Assembly (NCBI RefSeq): GCF_003945385.1
Contig: NZ_AP018920.1
Location: 1,860,001-1,924,000, forward strand
Length of the DNA: 64,000 bases
Direction: 5' to 3'
Origin: Pseudonocardia autotrophica
Lineage (GTDB): Bacteria; Actinomycetota; Actinomycetes; Mycobacteriales; Pseudonocardiaceae
How positions within the stretch are numbered: position 1 is the first letter of the stretch; each line of letters begins with the position of its first letter. Below, piece by piece: positions 26,078 through 34,727 of the stretch. A program made the position numbers and the translations under genes. The notes under the pieces are model-generated. The model did not search any database and was not told where the DNA came from. It saw only the letters and a program-made list of their open reading frames with translations.

Positions 26078-26550
26078 TCGGCGACGTCGACGTGTCCGCC
26101 GTGCTGTCGGCCGTGCTGATGCTGGCCGGCGGCCTGTCCTGCCTGTTCGGGGCGCTCGGCCTGGTCCGGCTGCCGGACCTGCCCGCACGGCTGCAGGCGA
26201 CGACCAAGCCGCAGACGCTGGGATTGCTGCTGATCCTGCTCGGCGTCGCGGTGCAGCTGGAGTTCGAGAACTCCTCCACACTGGTGCTCGTCGTGCTGTT
26301 CCAGGTGCTCACCGCACCGGTGATCTCCCAGGTGGTCGGCCGCTCGGCGTACCGCAGCGGCGCGATCGACCGGGACTCGCTGGTGGTGGACGACCTGGGC
26401 GAGCAGATGGACGCCGACGCCCGCGCGATGCGGACCTCGGCGCCCGCTCAGCAGTCCCGGTCGTCCGCAGCCGACGGCGAGCCGGTCTCGGAGGCTGGCG
26501 GCGCGTCCTCACGCAGTGTCGACGGCGTCGACGGAACGTCCGACCGGTAG
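26074..26550 (+). CDS. mrpG: Mrp antiporter subunit G (operon 1)
   Basis: A 158-residue MnhG subunit. Three helices in the first 95 residues carry the family pattern LFGALGLVRLPDLPARLQATTKPQTLGLLLILLG and LFQVLTAPVISQVVGRSAYRSG. The last ~50 residues are a polar tail (QSRSSAADGEPVSEAGG). The final 103 bases of the gene overlap, in opposite orientation, the final 103 bases of the mrpG of operon 2. The GTG overlaps the mrpF stop. Confidence 0.92.
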   Translation: MIGDVDVSAVLSAVLMLAGGLSCLFGALGLVRLPDLPARLQATTKPQTLGLLLILLGVAVQLEFENSSTLVLVVLFQVLTAPVISQVVGRSAYRSGAIDRDSLVVDDLGEQMDADARAMRTSAPAQQSRSSAADGEPVSEAGGASSRSVDGVDGTSDR

Positions 26551-26843
26551 GCCGCGTGCCCGATCGCGAAGCTCGCGATCGGGATCGTGAACAGCTGCAG
26601 CGCCACCGCCACGCCGAGCGTGATCAGCACGTCGGGCTCGGGCACCAGCACGGCGACGCCGACGAGCAACGCCACGATGCCCAGCCCGGCGGCCTTGGTG
26701 ACGGCGTTCGTGCGGTTGTAGATGTCGGGCAGCCGCAGCATCCCGATCGCCCCGGAGGCGATCAGCAGCACTCCGAGGGCGACGATCGTCCCACCGATCG
26801 CGTTCTGCACCGGGCCGCCGGTGAGCACGTCCGGCGCGCTCAC
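26448..26843 (-). CDS. mrpG: Mrp antiporter subunit G (operon 2)
   Basis: A 131-residue MnhG subunit, the last gene of the minus-strand Mrp operon. It shows LIASGAIGMLRLPDIYNRTNAVTKAAGLGIVALL and ALQLFTIPIASFAIGHAAYRS. Its polar C-terminal tail (RSDVPSTPSTLREDAPPASE) is coded by the same DNA as the tail of the plus-strand mrpG (26448-26550), so both tails depend on one sequence read on both strands. The start overlaps mrpF of operon 2 by four bases. Confidence 0.92.
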   Translation of the reverse strand: MSAPDVLTGGPVQNAIGGTIVALGVLLIASGAIGMLRLPDIYNRTNAVTKAAGLGIVALLVGVAVLVPEPDVLITLGVAVALQLFTIPIASFAIGHAAYRSDVPSTPSTLREDAPPASETGSPSAADDRDC

Positions 26844-27103
26844 GAGCTCGCCCAGACCAGCCGGGCCACCGCGACCGTGGTCAGGAACCCGACCAGGGTC
26901 GCGACGACGACGAGATCGAGCATCGCGGTCGACCCGAGCCGCAGCGCGAGCAGCGCGACGAGCCCGACGACGACCACGAAGCCGTAGTCCACGGCGAGGC
27001 CCCGGTCGGCGTCGGTCGGGCCGCGCAGGACGCGGTACACCGCGACGAGCAGGCTCAGCCCGAGTACACCGAGCCCGGCGTCGAGCAGCAGGGTGGCGGT
27101 CAC
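26840..27103 (-). CDS. mrpF: Mrp antiporter subunit F (operon 2)
   Basis: An 87-residue MnhF subunit with three helices: LLLDAGLGVLGLSLLVAVY, the RVLRGPTDADRGLAVDYGFVVVVGLVALLALR signature in which GPT and DR are kept, and LVVVATLVGFLTTVAVARLV. The GTG at 27103 overlaps the stop of mrpE; the longer open frame upstream is only a shadow of mrpE. Confidence 0.92.
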   Translation of the reverse strand: MTATLLLDAGLGVLGLSLLVAVYRVLRGPTDADRGLAVDYGFVVVVGLVALLALRLGSTAMLDLVVVATLVGFLTTVAVARLVWASS

Positions 27104-27483
27104 GCGTCGTCCTCCTCGGGGGCGGGCCGGCGCAGGAAGGCGAGCAGCCGGTCCTCCATCTCCTGCACGCTGGCGCGGAGCTGCTCCGGGTCGGTCGCGT
27201 GCATGCCGTGCACGATCAGCTCCGGACTGCGCGAGCCGGTGGTCAGATTCAGCGCCAGGGTGCCCGGGGTCAGGCTGATCAGGCTCATGATCGAGGCGAT
27301 CTCGACCATGCTGCGGGACCGCAGCCGGACCCGGACGATCGCCGGGTCGATGGTGTGTCCCGGGGTGAGTACCTCGCGGAGCACGACCGCGTTGGCCCGG
27401 AAGAACTCCCCGGTGAACCAGACCAGGAAGTGCGCCGCGGCCGCCGGCCTGCCGCCGCCGGGGGCGCGCGTGCGGCCGGTCAC
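27100..27483 (-). CDS. mrpE: Mrp antiporter subunit E (operon 2)
   Basis: A 127-residue, compact MnhE subunit. It has the conserved segment FLVWFTGEFFRANAVVLREVLTPG, then IASIMSLISLTPGTLALNL and ELIVHGMHATDPEQLRASVQEMEDRLL. The usual N-terminal pair of transmembrane helices is missing, so the protein begins close to the cytoplasmic domain. It therefore contrasts with the 393-residue MrpE of operon 1. GTG overlaps the mrpD stop. Confidence 0.88.
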   Translation of the reverse strand: MTGRTRAPGGGRPAAAAHFLVWFTGEFFRANAVVLREVLTPGHTIDPAIVRVRLRSRSMVEIASIMSLISLTPGTLALNLTTGSRSPELIVHGMHATDPEQLRASVQEMEDRLLAFLRRPAPEEDDA

Positions 27484-29006
27484 GGGGCACCCACCGCCCC
27501 GGCGTAGCCGGTGGTGTCGACGAGCCCGTTCGCGGCGGCCGTCGACACTGCGAGCAGCGGTTCGGCGGCCAGGCCGAGCAGCAGGCTCAGCCCGCCCAGC
27601 ACCAGCGCGGGTGCCGCGGCGCGGACCGGGACCCGCAGCGCGACGACCGTGCCGGCACCGCCCGCCGGTTCGGGGGCCGGCGCGTCGCCGCCCCAGAACA
27701 CGCCGTTCCAGATCTTGAGCATGGAGAGCAGGGTGAACACGCTGACTCCGATCGCGACGAGTGCGGCGGCGACCAGCCGTGCGTCCACGGCGCCGAGGAC
27801 CAGTGCGAGCTTCCCGACGAACCCGGACAGCGGGGGGATCCCGGCCAGCGACAGCGCCGAGACGGCGAAGGCCACCGCGGCCACCGGGCTGTGTGCGGCG
27901 AGTCCGCCGAGCCGGCTGAGTTCGCCGGTGCCGACGTGCCGTTCGACCGCACCGGCGACCATCAGCAGCGCTGCCTTGACCAGCACGTACTGCACCATGA
28001 AGTAGATCGCGGCGGCCAGCCCGACCGGGGTGAAGATCGCCAGCCCGAGCACGATGTAGCCGAGCTGGCTGACCATGTGGAAGGTCAGGATCTGGCGGAT
28101 CCCGCCGGCGCCGACCGCGGCGAGCACGCCGACGACCATGGTGAGCAGTGCGGCCACCAGGATCACGGGCAGGAACCGCGGGTCCCCGTCGTAGACGACG
28201 GCGTAGATCCGGAACAGCGCGTAGACACCGACCTTCGTGAGCAGGCCGGAGAACAGCACGGTGACCGCGGCCGGGGCGACCGAGTACGCCCGCGGCAGCC
28301 AGTTGTGCAGCGGCACCAGCGCCGCCTTCACCGACAGCGCGAGCAGGACGACCGCGGTCGCGGCGGCCACCCGCGGATCGCTGACGGCGGCACCGGCGAG
28401 GTCACCGAGCTGCACGGTGCCCGCGACGCCGTAGACCAGGCCCAGCCCGGCCAGGAACACGGTGGAGGCGAGCAGATTCACCGTCAGATACAGCCGCGCG
28501 GCGGCGACCCGCTCCGGATTGCGGCCGGTCGCGATCAGCACGTAGCTGGGGACCAGCATGACCTCGATGAACACGAACAGGTTGAACAGGTCCGCGGTCA
28601 GGTAGGCGCCGTTCACCCCGGCCAGCAGCAGCATCGTCTGGGGGAGGAACGCGCGGGTGCGATCGCTGGCCTCGAGACCGCCCGGCCCGCCGCCGTCGAG
28701 CGCGGCGAACGCCAGGCATGCGAGCCCCAGCACCCCGGTGACCAGGAGCATCACCGCACCGAAGGCGTCGGCGGCGAGCGGGATCGCGATGCCGTCGGGC
28801 CAGCCGCCGAGCCGCTGCACGACCACGGTGCCGTCGGCGGTGACGGCGAGCAGGTACCCGGCGACGGCGGTGCACGCGGCGACCGCGGTGAACGCGACCG
28901 CGCGACGCGCGAGCACCGGCAGCCGGACCGCGAGGAGGATCAGCAGCCCGCCGGCGAACAGTGGGATCGCGATCGGCGCGATGACGAGTGCCTCGAGCCC
29001 GGTCAC
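27480..29006 (-). CDS. mrpD: Mrp antiporter subunit D (operon 2)
   Basis: A 508-residue NuoN/M-like proton-pumping subunit. Seen: LTADLFNLFVFIEVMLVPSYVLIATGR, LSVKAALVPLHNWLPRAYSVAPAAVTVLFSGLLTKVGVYALFR, RQILTFHMVSQLGYIVLG, and LAGIPPLSGFVGKLALV. Compared with the D subunit of operon 1 it lacks the repeat-coded tail and shares only the family core, so the two operons are old paralogues or separate acquisitions rather than a recent duplication. Confidence 0.95.
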   Translation of the reverse strand: MTGLEALVIAPIAIPLFAGGLLILLAVRLPVLARRAVAFTAVAACTAVAGYLLAVTADGTVVVQRLGGWPDGIAIPLAADAFGAVMLLVTGVLGLACLAFAALDGGGPGGLEASDRTRAFLPQTMLLLAGVNGAYLTADLFNLFVFIEVMLVPSYVLIATGRNPERVAAARLYLTVNLLASTVFLAGLGLVYGVAGTVQLGDLAGAAVSDPRVAAATAVVLLALSVKAALVPLHNWLPRAYSVAPAAVTVLFSGLLTKVGVYALFRIYAVVYDGDPRFLPVILVAALLTMVVGVLAAVGAGGIRQILTFHMVSQLGYIVLGLAIFTPVGLAAAIYFMVQYVLVKAALLMVAGAVERHVGTGELSRLGGLAAHSPVAAVAFAVSALSLAGIPPLSGFVGKLALVLGAVDARLVAAALVAIGVSVFTLLSMLKIWNGVFWGGDAPAPEPAGGAGTVVALRVPVRAAAPALVLGGLSLLLGLAAEPLLAVSTAAANGLVDTTGYAGAVGAP

Positions 29007-29308
29007 GGTCGATCACCCCCTGCGGAGTCGCCGGCCTTGAGCAGGGCGAGCAGATAGACCGTGATCGCGAAGGCGATCACGATGGCGGTCAGCACGAAGG
29101 CCTGCGGCAACGGGTCCGCCATGGCCGCCCGATCCTGCTGGCCGAGCAGCGGCGGCTGCCGGTGGTACATCCCGCCCGCCGAGATGATCAGGACGTTGAC
29201 CCCGTGGCCGAGCAGGATGAACCCGAGGACCACGCGCAGCAGCTCACGCTGCAGGATCAGGAAGACGCCCCCGGCGACGAGCACCGTGACGATGATCGCG
29301 GCGGTCAC
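29003..29308 (-). CDS. mrpC: Mrp antiporter subunit C (operon 2)
   Basis: A 101-residue NuoK-like subunit, the normal length for MrpC. Three helices are seen, with RELLRVVLGFILLGHGVNVLIISAGG and DPLPQAFVLTAIVIAFAITVYLLALL. It begins at GTG 29308, four bases inside the end of the mrpAB fusion gene, and overlaps mrpD by four bases. Confidence 0.94.
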   Translation of the reverse strand: MTAAIIVTVLVAGGVFLILQRELLRVVLGFILLGHGVNVLIISAGGMYHRQPPLLGQQDRAAMADPLPQAFVLTAIVIAFAITVYLLALLKAGDSAGGDRP

Positions 29309-32166
29309 CGGTCGGTCACCTCCGGCGTGGTCCGGTGCCGGCGGGAGAGCACCGGCCCGACCCGCGTCCGGCCGCCGATCCGGTCGACCGCGGCCACCAT
29401 CAGCCCCACCACCATCAGATAGATCCCCAGGTCGAAGACGAACGACGACAGCAGCACCTCGCCGGGCAGGTACACCGGCGCCAGGAACGGCAGCCCGAGC
29501 GGGTAGACCGCGAGCCCGGTCAACAGGCTGAGCAGCAGCCCGCTGCCGACGAGCGGTTCCGGGCGCAGCCGCATCGCCCAGGCGTCGCCGCGGTGCGCGA
29601 GCCGCAGGAACAGCACCGCGACCCCGCCGACCAGCGACGAGATGAACCCGCCGCCCGGCTCGTCGTGCCCGCGCCACAGCAGGAACAGCGACAGCGCGAG
29701 CATCACCGGGAACAGCACCCGGCTCCCGACCCGCATCACGATGGTGTCGGCCGGCCCGTCGCGGGCGAACAGCCGCGGCGGCGCCGCGTCCCCGCCGGTG
29801 TCCCCGCCGCTGCTGCCCCCGCTGTCCCCACTGCTGTCGGCACTGCTGTCGGCGCTGTGGCCGGCGCTGTGGTCGGCGCTGCCGCGGTCGTCGTCGCTGG
29901 TGCGCCGGAGCAGGACGAGCAGCCCCAGCGCGGCGGCGCCGACGACGACGGCCTCGCCGAAGGTGTCCATCCCGCGGAAGTCGACGAGGATCGTGTTGAC
30001 GACGTTCGTGCCGCCGGTGGCCTCCTGCGCGGTGTCCAGGAAGTACCCGCCGACCTCGGACGGCGGACGGCGTCCGGTCAGCACGAAGGTGGCCGCGCCG
30101 AGCGAGAGCCCGGCGGCGAGCGCGGTGAGCGCCGCTGGGCCCGCGCGCAGCCGCGCAGGCCGCTGCAGCCCCTCCCGGCGCCCGCGCAGCACCAGCACCG
30201 CCACCACGGTGGTCAGCACCTCGACCAGCAGCAGGGTCAGCGCGACGTCCGGTGCGCCGGCGAGCAGCAGCCACAGCGCCGTCGCCAGCCCGGCGAACCC
30301 GGTCAGCGCCAGCGCGGCCAGCACCGAGCTGGTGACGGCGGCACCGGCCACGGTTGCCAGGACCAGCACGACGACCAGCCAGTCCAGGCCCTGCACGGCG
30401 GGCCCGGGATAACCGGGCAGCGCCGGGAGCCCGATCCCGGCGACGACGGCGAGCACCGGCAGCAGCAGCACCGGGCGGGCCAGCACGGCGGCCGGTGCAG
30501 GATCGACGTCGGGCCGGCCGACCAGCCCACCGAACTCGATCAGTCGGGCCCGGATCCGGTCGTACACCGCGGAGCCGTCGGGCACCCACATCCGTTGCAG
30601 CAGCGCGTCCACCCGGTCCCGCCAGTGGAACAGCGCGTAGCCGGCCGCGAACGTCACCAGTGACAGCACCAGCGCCGTGTTCACGCCGTGCCACAGCGCG
30701 AACGTCGCCGGCTCGGCGCCGGGGTAGAGATCGGTGGTGGCGCGGTCGGTGAGCGGGTTCAGCACACCGACGCCGAGCCCGAGCGCCAGCCCGAGTGCCG
30801 CGGCCACCGCGGCCGGGGCGAGGAACGCCTTCGGCGGCTCGTACAGGTCGGGCTGGGTCAGCGTGCCGCCGAACGCGCCGTAGACGATCCGGGCGCTGTA
30901 GGCGAACGTCAGCGCGGAGGCGATCACGGCCGTCACCGCGGCGATCGGCCCGGCGCCCGGCGCGAAGTCGGCCTCCAGGAAGCCCTCGTAGAGCGTCTCC
31001 TTGGAGACGAACCCGATCAGCGGTGGGACGCCGGCCATCGACAGCGCCGCGATACCGGTGAGCGTCGCGGTGATCGGCATGACCGTCCGCAGCCCGCCGA
31101 GCTCACGGACGTCGCGGCTGCCCGCCTCCTTGTCGATGATCCCGACCAGCATGAACAGGGTCGCCTTGAAGAGTGCGTGCGCGAAGGTGTGCAGCACCGC
31201 CGCGGACAGCGCGTAGGAGGTACCGACGCCGATCGCCGCCGTCAGCAGGCCGAGCTGGCTGACCGTGGACTGGGCGAGGATCGCCTTCAGGTCGTGCTCG
31301 CGCAGCGCCAGCACCGCCCCGACCACGGCGGTCAGCAGACCGAGCGGGACGAGCACCATCGACCACGCCGTCGTCGGGACGTAGACCGGGGAGAACCGCA
31401 TCAGCAGGTAGATGCCGGCCTTCACCATCGTCGCGGCGTGCAGGTAGGCGCTGATCGGGGTCATCGCGACCATCGCGCCGGGCAGCCAGAACGTGAACGG
31501 CAGCTGGGCGGACTTGGTCGCCGCGGCCAGGATCAGCAGGGCGGCGGCCGGTATCGCGAGCGGGCTGGCGAGCACCGTCTCGGGGTTCCCGACGATCACA
31601 CCGAGATCGGTCGTCCCGGCCGCCACGCCGATCATCACGACCGCGCCGAGCAGCGCGAAGCCGCCCAGCGCCGTGACCACCAGCGCCCGGCCGGCCGGCA
31701 GCGCCGCCCGCGGCCCGGCGGTGTTGATCAGCAGGAACGACAGGACGGTGGTGATCTCCCAGAACACGTAGAGCAGCACCAGGTCGTTCGCGGTGACCAG
31801 GCCGATCATCGCGGCGGCGAAGCCGGTGAGCAGCCCGTAGACCGTCCCGGCCGGATAGTCGTCGCCCATGTAGCGCGCGCTGTAGGCCATGACGAGCGCG
31901 CCGACACCCAGCACGATCGTCACGAACAGCAGTGACAGGCCGTCCATCCGCACGCCGAAGGCGACACCGAGGGTGGGCATCCAGTCGTAGGACGCGGTGA
32001 GCACCTCGCCGTCGACGATCGCGCCGGCCGAGGTGTTGGCGTACACCCCGAGGGCGGCGAGGCCCGCCGCCAGCGGGTAGCCCGCGTTGCGGCCGAACAG
32101 GCGCGTGAGCAGCGGGGCGGTCAGTGCCAGCAGGACCGAACCGCCGAGGACGATCAGCGGGAGCAC
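29305..32166 (-). CDS. mrpA: Fused Mrp antiporter subunits A and B (operon 2)
   Basis: A 953-residue membrane protein. Residues 1-~760 are MrpA: YVFWEITTVLSFLLINTAG, ATKSAQLPFTFWLPGAMVAMTPISAYLHAATMVKAGIYLLMR, STVSQLGLLTAAIGVG, AGVPPLIGFVSKETLYEGF, then the MbhD-like APDVALTLLLVEVLTTVVAVLVL and NVVNTILVDFRGMDTFGE. A Ser/Gly/Asp linker (about 775-815, HSADSSADSSGDSGGSSGG) joins it to an MnhB domain beginning VGSRVLFPVMLALSLFLLWRGHDEPGGGFISSLVGG. No separate mrpB exists in this operon, so the fusion supplies it. The GTG start has a GGAGG ten bases upstream. The 182 bases up to the divergent carbonic-anhydrase-like gene hold its promoter. Confidence 0.94.
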   Translation of the reverse strand: MLPLIVLGGSVLLALTAPLLTRLFGRNAGYPLAAGLAALGVYANTSAGAIVDGEVLTASYDWMPTLGVAFGVRMDGLSLLFVTIVLGVGALVMAYSARYMGDDYPAGTVYGLLTGFAAAMIGLVTANDLVLLYVFWEITTVLSFLLINTAGPRAALPAGRALVVTALGGFALLGAVVMIGVAAGTTDLGVIVGNPETVLASPLAIPAAALLILAAATKSAQLPFTFWLPGAMVAMTPISAYLHAATMVKAGIYLLMRFSPVYVPTTAWSMVLVPLGLLTAVVGAVLALREHDLKAILAQSTVSQLGLLTAAIGVGTSYALSAAVLHTFAHALFKATLFMLVGIIDKEAGSRDVRELGGLRTVMPITATLTGIAALSMAGVPPLIGFVSKETLYEGFLEADFAPGAGPIAAVTAVIASALTFAYSARIVYGAFGGTLTQPDLYEPPKAFLAPAAVAAALGLALGLGVGVLNPLTDRATTDLYPGAEPATFALWHGVNTALVLSLVTFAAGYALFHWRDRVDALLQRMWVPDGSAVYDRIRARLIEFGGLVGRPDVDPAPAAVLARPVLLLPVLAVVAGIGLPALPGYPGPAVQGLDWLVVVLVLATVAGAAVTSSVLAALALTGFAGLATALWLLLAGAPDVALTLLLVEVLTTVVAVLVLRGRREGLQRPARLRAGPAALTALAAGLSLGAATFVLTGRRPPSEVGGYFLDTAQEATGGTNVVNTILVDFRGMDTFGEAVVVGAAALGLLVLLRRTSDDDRGSADHSAGHSADSSADSSGDSGGSSGGDTGGDAAPPRLFARDGPADTIVMRVGSRVLFPVMLALSLFLLWRGHDEPGGGFISSLVGGVAVLFLRLAHRGDAWAMRLRPEPLVGSGLLLSLLTGLAVYPLGLPFLAPVYLPGEVLLSSFVFDLGIYLMVVGLMVAAVDRIGGRTRVGPVLSRRHRTTPEVTDR

Positions 32167-32336
32167 CGGGCGACGGCCTCCGTCCGCGGTCCGGGGATGC
32201 GCGCCTGCAGCGCCCTGATCGAGAACACGTCCGGCTCGTACCCACTCGCGACGTTTCCCAACCGGCCGGGACGGACACTCCGCTGGGTTACGCGGCGCAT
32301 CGCGGGCCCCCGGCGTGGCGGGCCCGGCGGCGATCG

Positions 32337-32342
32337 TAGGCT
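32337..32342 (+). promoter_or_regulatory. Candidate leaderless -10 box (TAGGCT) for the carbonic-anhydrase-like gene
   Basis: TAGGCT ends six bases before the GTG at 32349 and no ribosome site is present in between. The spacing fits an actinobacterial leaderless start. Confidence 0.5.
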
Positions 32343-32348
32343 CGCGGT

Positions 32349-32873
32349 GTGCCTCTGTACGCGCTCGGTGACGCCGAACCGGACATCCACCCCACCGCCT
32401 ACGTCCACCCGGACGCGGTGGTGATCGGCAACGTGACCCTCGGGCCGGAGTCGACGGTCTGGCCGACGGCGGTGCTGCGCGGCGACGACGGCCGGATCGA
32501 GGTGGGTGCGCGCACCAGCATCCAGGACGGCTCGATCATCCACACCACGCTGCGCGAGCCGACGATCATCGGCGACGAGGTGACGGTCGGGCACAACGTG
32601 CACATCGAGGCGTCCACGATCGGGAACCGGGCGCTGATCTCGTCCGGCTCGGTGGTGCTGAACGGCTCCCGGATCGGGGAGGGGGCCGTGGTCGCGGCGG
32701 GTGCGGTCGTCTCGCCGAACGCGGAGGTTCCCGCCCACCGGATGGCACTCGGGGTCCCGGCCCGGGTGCGCGAGGGCTACGAGGTGCCCGCGGACCGCTG
32801 GCGGCACTCGGTGGAGTCCTACGTCGATCGCGGGCACCGGTTCCGCGCTCAGCTGCGGAAGCTGGAGGGCTGA
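32349..32873 (+). CDS. Gamma-carbonic-anhydrase-like hexapeptide-repeat protein
   Basis: A 174-residue left-handed beta-helix protein: repeated hexapeptides ([34 protein letters not shown]... pattern), [24 protein letters not shown], and [11 protein letters not shown] before a C-terminal helix. Active gamma-carbonic anhydrases use three histidines to hold the metal. The first (IIHTT) and second (VGHN) are present, but the position five residues after the second, usually His, is Glu here, with a His two residues earlier. Activity is therefore uncertain. It overlaps ung by one base (TGATG). A TAGGCT box six bases before the GTG suggests leaderless transcription. Confidence 0.88.
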   Translation: MPLYALGDAEPDIHPTAYVHPDAVVIGNVTLGPESTVWPTAVLRGDDGRIEVGARTSIQDGSIIHTTLREPTIIGDEVTVGHNVHIEASTIGNRALISSGSVVLNGSRIGEGAVVAAGAVVSPNAEVPAHRMALGVPARVREGYEVPADRWRHSVESYVDRGHRFRAQLRKLEG

Positions 32874-33553
32874 TGGCTGCGAAGCCGCTGCACGAGGTCG
32901 TCGAGGCGGGCTGGGCGCAGGCCCTCGAACCGGTCGCCGAGACGGTGACGGCGATGGGCGGGTTCCTGCGCGCTGAGATCGCCGCCGGCCGCCGCTACCT
33001 GCCGGCCGGTGCGAACGTGCTGCGCGCGTTCCAGCAGCCGTTCGACCAGGTGCGGGTGCTGATCGTCGGCCAGGACCCGTACCCGACGCCGGGACACGCG
33101 GTGGGCCTGTCGTTCTCGGTGGCGCCGGAGACCCGGCCGCTGCCGCGCTCGCTGCAGAACATCTACCGCGAGTACTGCGAGGACCTCGGGCACCCGGCGC
33201 CGTCCACCGGAGACCTGACGCCGTGGACCGAGCAGGGCGTGCTGCTGCTCAACCGCTGCCTCACCGTCGCACCGGGCGAACCCGGATCGCACCGCAACAA
33301 GGGCTGGGAGGAGATCACCGAGCAGGCCATCCGGGCGCTGGTCGCGCGGGACGCCGAGCCGATGGTGGCGATCCTCTGGGGGCGTGACGCCCGCAACCTC
33401 GCCCCGCTGCTGGAGGACGTGCCGATGATCGAGTCGGCGCACCCCAGCCCGATGTCGGCGGACCGGGGCTTCTTCGGCTCCCGGCCGTTCACCCGGGCCA
33501 ACGACCTGCTCGATGAGATCGGCGGCGATCCCGTCGACTGGAAGCTGCCCTGA
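32873..33553 (+). CDS. ung: Uracil-DNA glycosylase
   Basis: A family 1 uracil-DNA glycosylase of 226 residues that removes uracil from DNA and starts base-excision repair. The water-activating motif [19 protein letters not shown], the [15 protein letters not shown] strand, [16 protein letters not shown] and the leucine-loop motif [19 protein letters not shown] are all present. The ATG overlaps the stop of the preceding gene by one base, so the two are likely cotranscribed from the box at 32337. Confidence 0.97.
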   Translation: MAAKPLHEVVEAGWAQALEPVAETVTAMGGFLRAEIAAGRRYLPAGANVLRAFQQPFDQVRVLIVGQDPYPTPGHAVGLSFSVAPETRPLPRSLQNIYREYCEDLGHPAPSTGDLTPWTEQGVLLLNRCLTVAPGEPGSHRNKGWEEITEQAIRALVARDAEPMVAILWGRDARNLAPLLEDVPMIESAHPSPMSADRGFFGSRPFTRANDLLDEIGGDPVDWKLP

Positions 33554-33593
33554 CCGAGGCGCCGGCCCGCTAGCCTCCGTTGCGGGAGGCAAG

Positions 33594-34154
33594 ATGATCG
33601 ACGTGCGGTGTCACCTCGGGATTCTCGCGGTGGCAGGTTCGATGCTGGTGGGGTGTTCGGCGGCTGCCGAGGGGCCGTCCGATCCGTTCCCGCCGCGGCC
33701 GCAGCCGATCGAGGTGATGGCCATCGACCCGTGCCGGGTGTTGACGCCCGAGCAGCTCGCGAGCCGCGGTCTGACGCCGGAGGACCGCAACTACGCCGAG
33801 CCCGTGGTGGGCGGGGACACGACCTACGCCTGCGGCTGGGGTAACAGCTGGACGGCCGACTTCAGCTACAGCGCGCAGATGATGCCGGTCGACGCCGCGA
33901 GTGCGGTCGGCGGCCCCGGTTCGCAAGTGCGGGTGATCGCGGGCTACGGCGCGGTCCGGAACATGGTGCGGGAGAACACGTCGCCGATGTGTGAGCTCGT
34001 CGTCGACGCGGCCGACGGCCGGGTCATGCGGCTCCAGGTCCAGGTGATCGGCCTGAAGCCGGACGGATCGACGCCGTCGATCGACGAAACCTGCCGGGAG
34101 GCGGAGCGGCTGGGGGTGGATGCCCTCGGTACCGCGAGAACGCTCACCCCGTGA
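33594..34154 (+). CDS. DUF3558 family lipoprotein
   Basis: A 186-residue secreted lipoprotein. The signal peptide ends in a lipobox (SMLVGCSAAAEG), so the mature protein starts at Cys21 and is anchored in the outer leaflet of the membrane. The rest matches DUF3558: IDPCRVLTPEQL, CGWGNSWTADF, and the VRNMVRENTSPMCELVVDAADGRVMRLQV segment, with a further Cys near the end (ETCREAERLGVDAL). DUF3558 lipoproteins are abundant in Pseudonocardiaceae; function unknown. The ATG has GGGAGG four bases upstream; a TAGCCT box at about 33571 may be its -10. Confidence 0.85.
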   Translation: MIDVRCHLGILAVAGSMLVGCSAAAEGPSDPFPPRPQPIEVMAIDPCRVLTPEQLASRGLTPEDRNYAEPVVGGDTTYACGWGNSWTADFSYSAQMMPVDAASAVGGPGSQVRVIAGYGAVRNMVRENTSPMCELVVDAADGRVMRLQVQVIGLKPDGSTPSIDETCREAERLGVDALGTARTLTP

Positions 34155-34212
34155 GCGGTTCGCGGGTGTGAACCCCGCACCGGATTCGGGTTCCTGTCGG
34201 GGATGTGCTGCG

Positions 34213-34218
34213 TAGCGT
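34213..34218 (+). promoter_or_regulatory. Candidate leaderless -10 box (TAGCGT)
   Basis: TAGCGT ends seven bases before the ATG at 34226, with no ribosome site between them. Confidence 0.45.
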
Positions 34219-34225
34219 CCGGCCG

Positions 34226-34636
34226 ATGGACATCGAGGCGAAGCAGCCGGTCGGCACGGCGTCGGACGGACTGATGAGTCAGATCTCGATCGGCAATGTG
34301 CTGGCGGTGCACGGGCTGCTGGCCGCACAGGCCGAGCGCATGCGGCTGCTGCTGGACGCCTCGAACTGGTTGCGCAGCATCGAGGCGGTCGGTGGCGATC
34401 CGGTGTCGCTGGACGCGCGGGCCTCCTTCCAGTACAAGATCAACGGCATGCTCGACGCCCAGTGGGCGCACCACCGGGAGCTGACCGAGGCGACCGAGCG
34501 GCTGCGGCGCGCGGCGCGCGAGTACGGCCACACCGACGACATGATCCGGGGCGAGTTCGAGCGGGCCAGGGACGAGCTCCCAGCACTGTCACCGGAGCTC
34601 GCCGCCGGATCATGGAGCAGGCCGACCGGACAGTGA
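34226..34636 (+). CDS. Helical protein with YxxxD motif, possibly type VII secretion related
   Basis: A 136-residue protein that I cannot assign to a named family. It is largely alpha-helical: one helix around residues 28-60, an SNWLRSIEAVGGDP turn with a Trp, then a second long helix from about 72 to 115 containing EATERLRRAAREYGHTDDMIRGEFERA. YGHTD fits the YxxxD/E motif that in WXG100 and ESX-associated proteins directs type VII export. A gene for a DUF3558 lipoprotein precedes it, 71 bases away. No ESX core gene lies in the window, so this is a suggestion only. It appears leaderless. Confidence 0.7.
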   Translation: MDIEAKQPVGTASDGLMSQISIGNVLAVHGLLAAQAERMRLLLDASNWLRSIEAVGGDPVSLDARASFQYKINGMLDAQWAHHRELTEATERLRRAAREYGHTDDMIRGEFERARDELPALSPELAAGSWSRPTGQ

Positions 34637-34727
34637 CCGGCGCACACCCCTCGACCACGCCGCACACCCGCTGCAACGGGTGTGCGGCGTGGGCAACGGG
34701 TGTGCCGGAGCTTCCCTGGGAGGGCAT

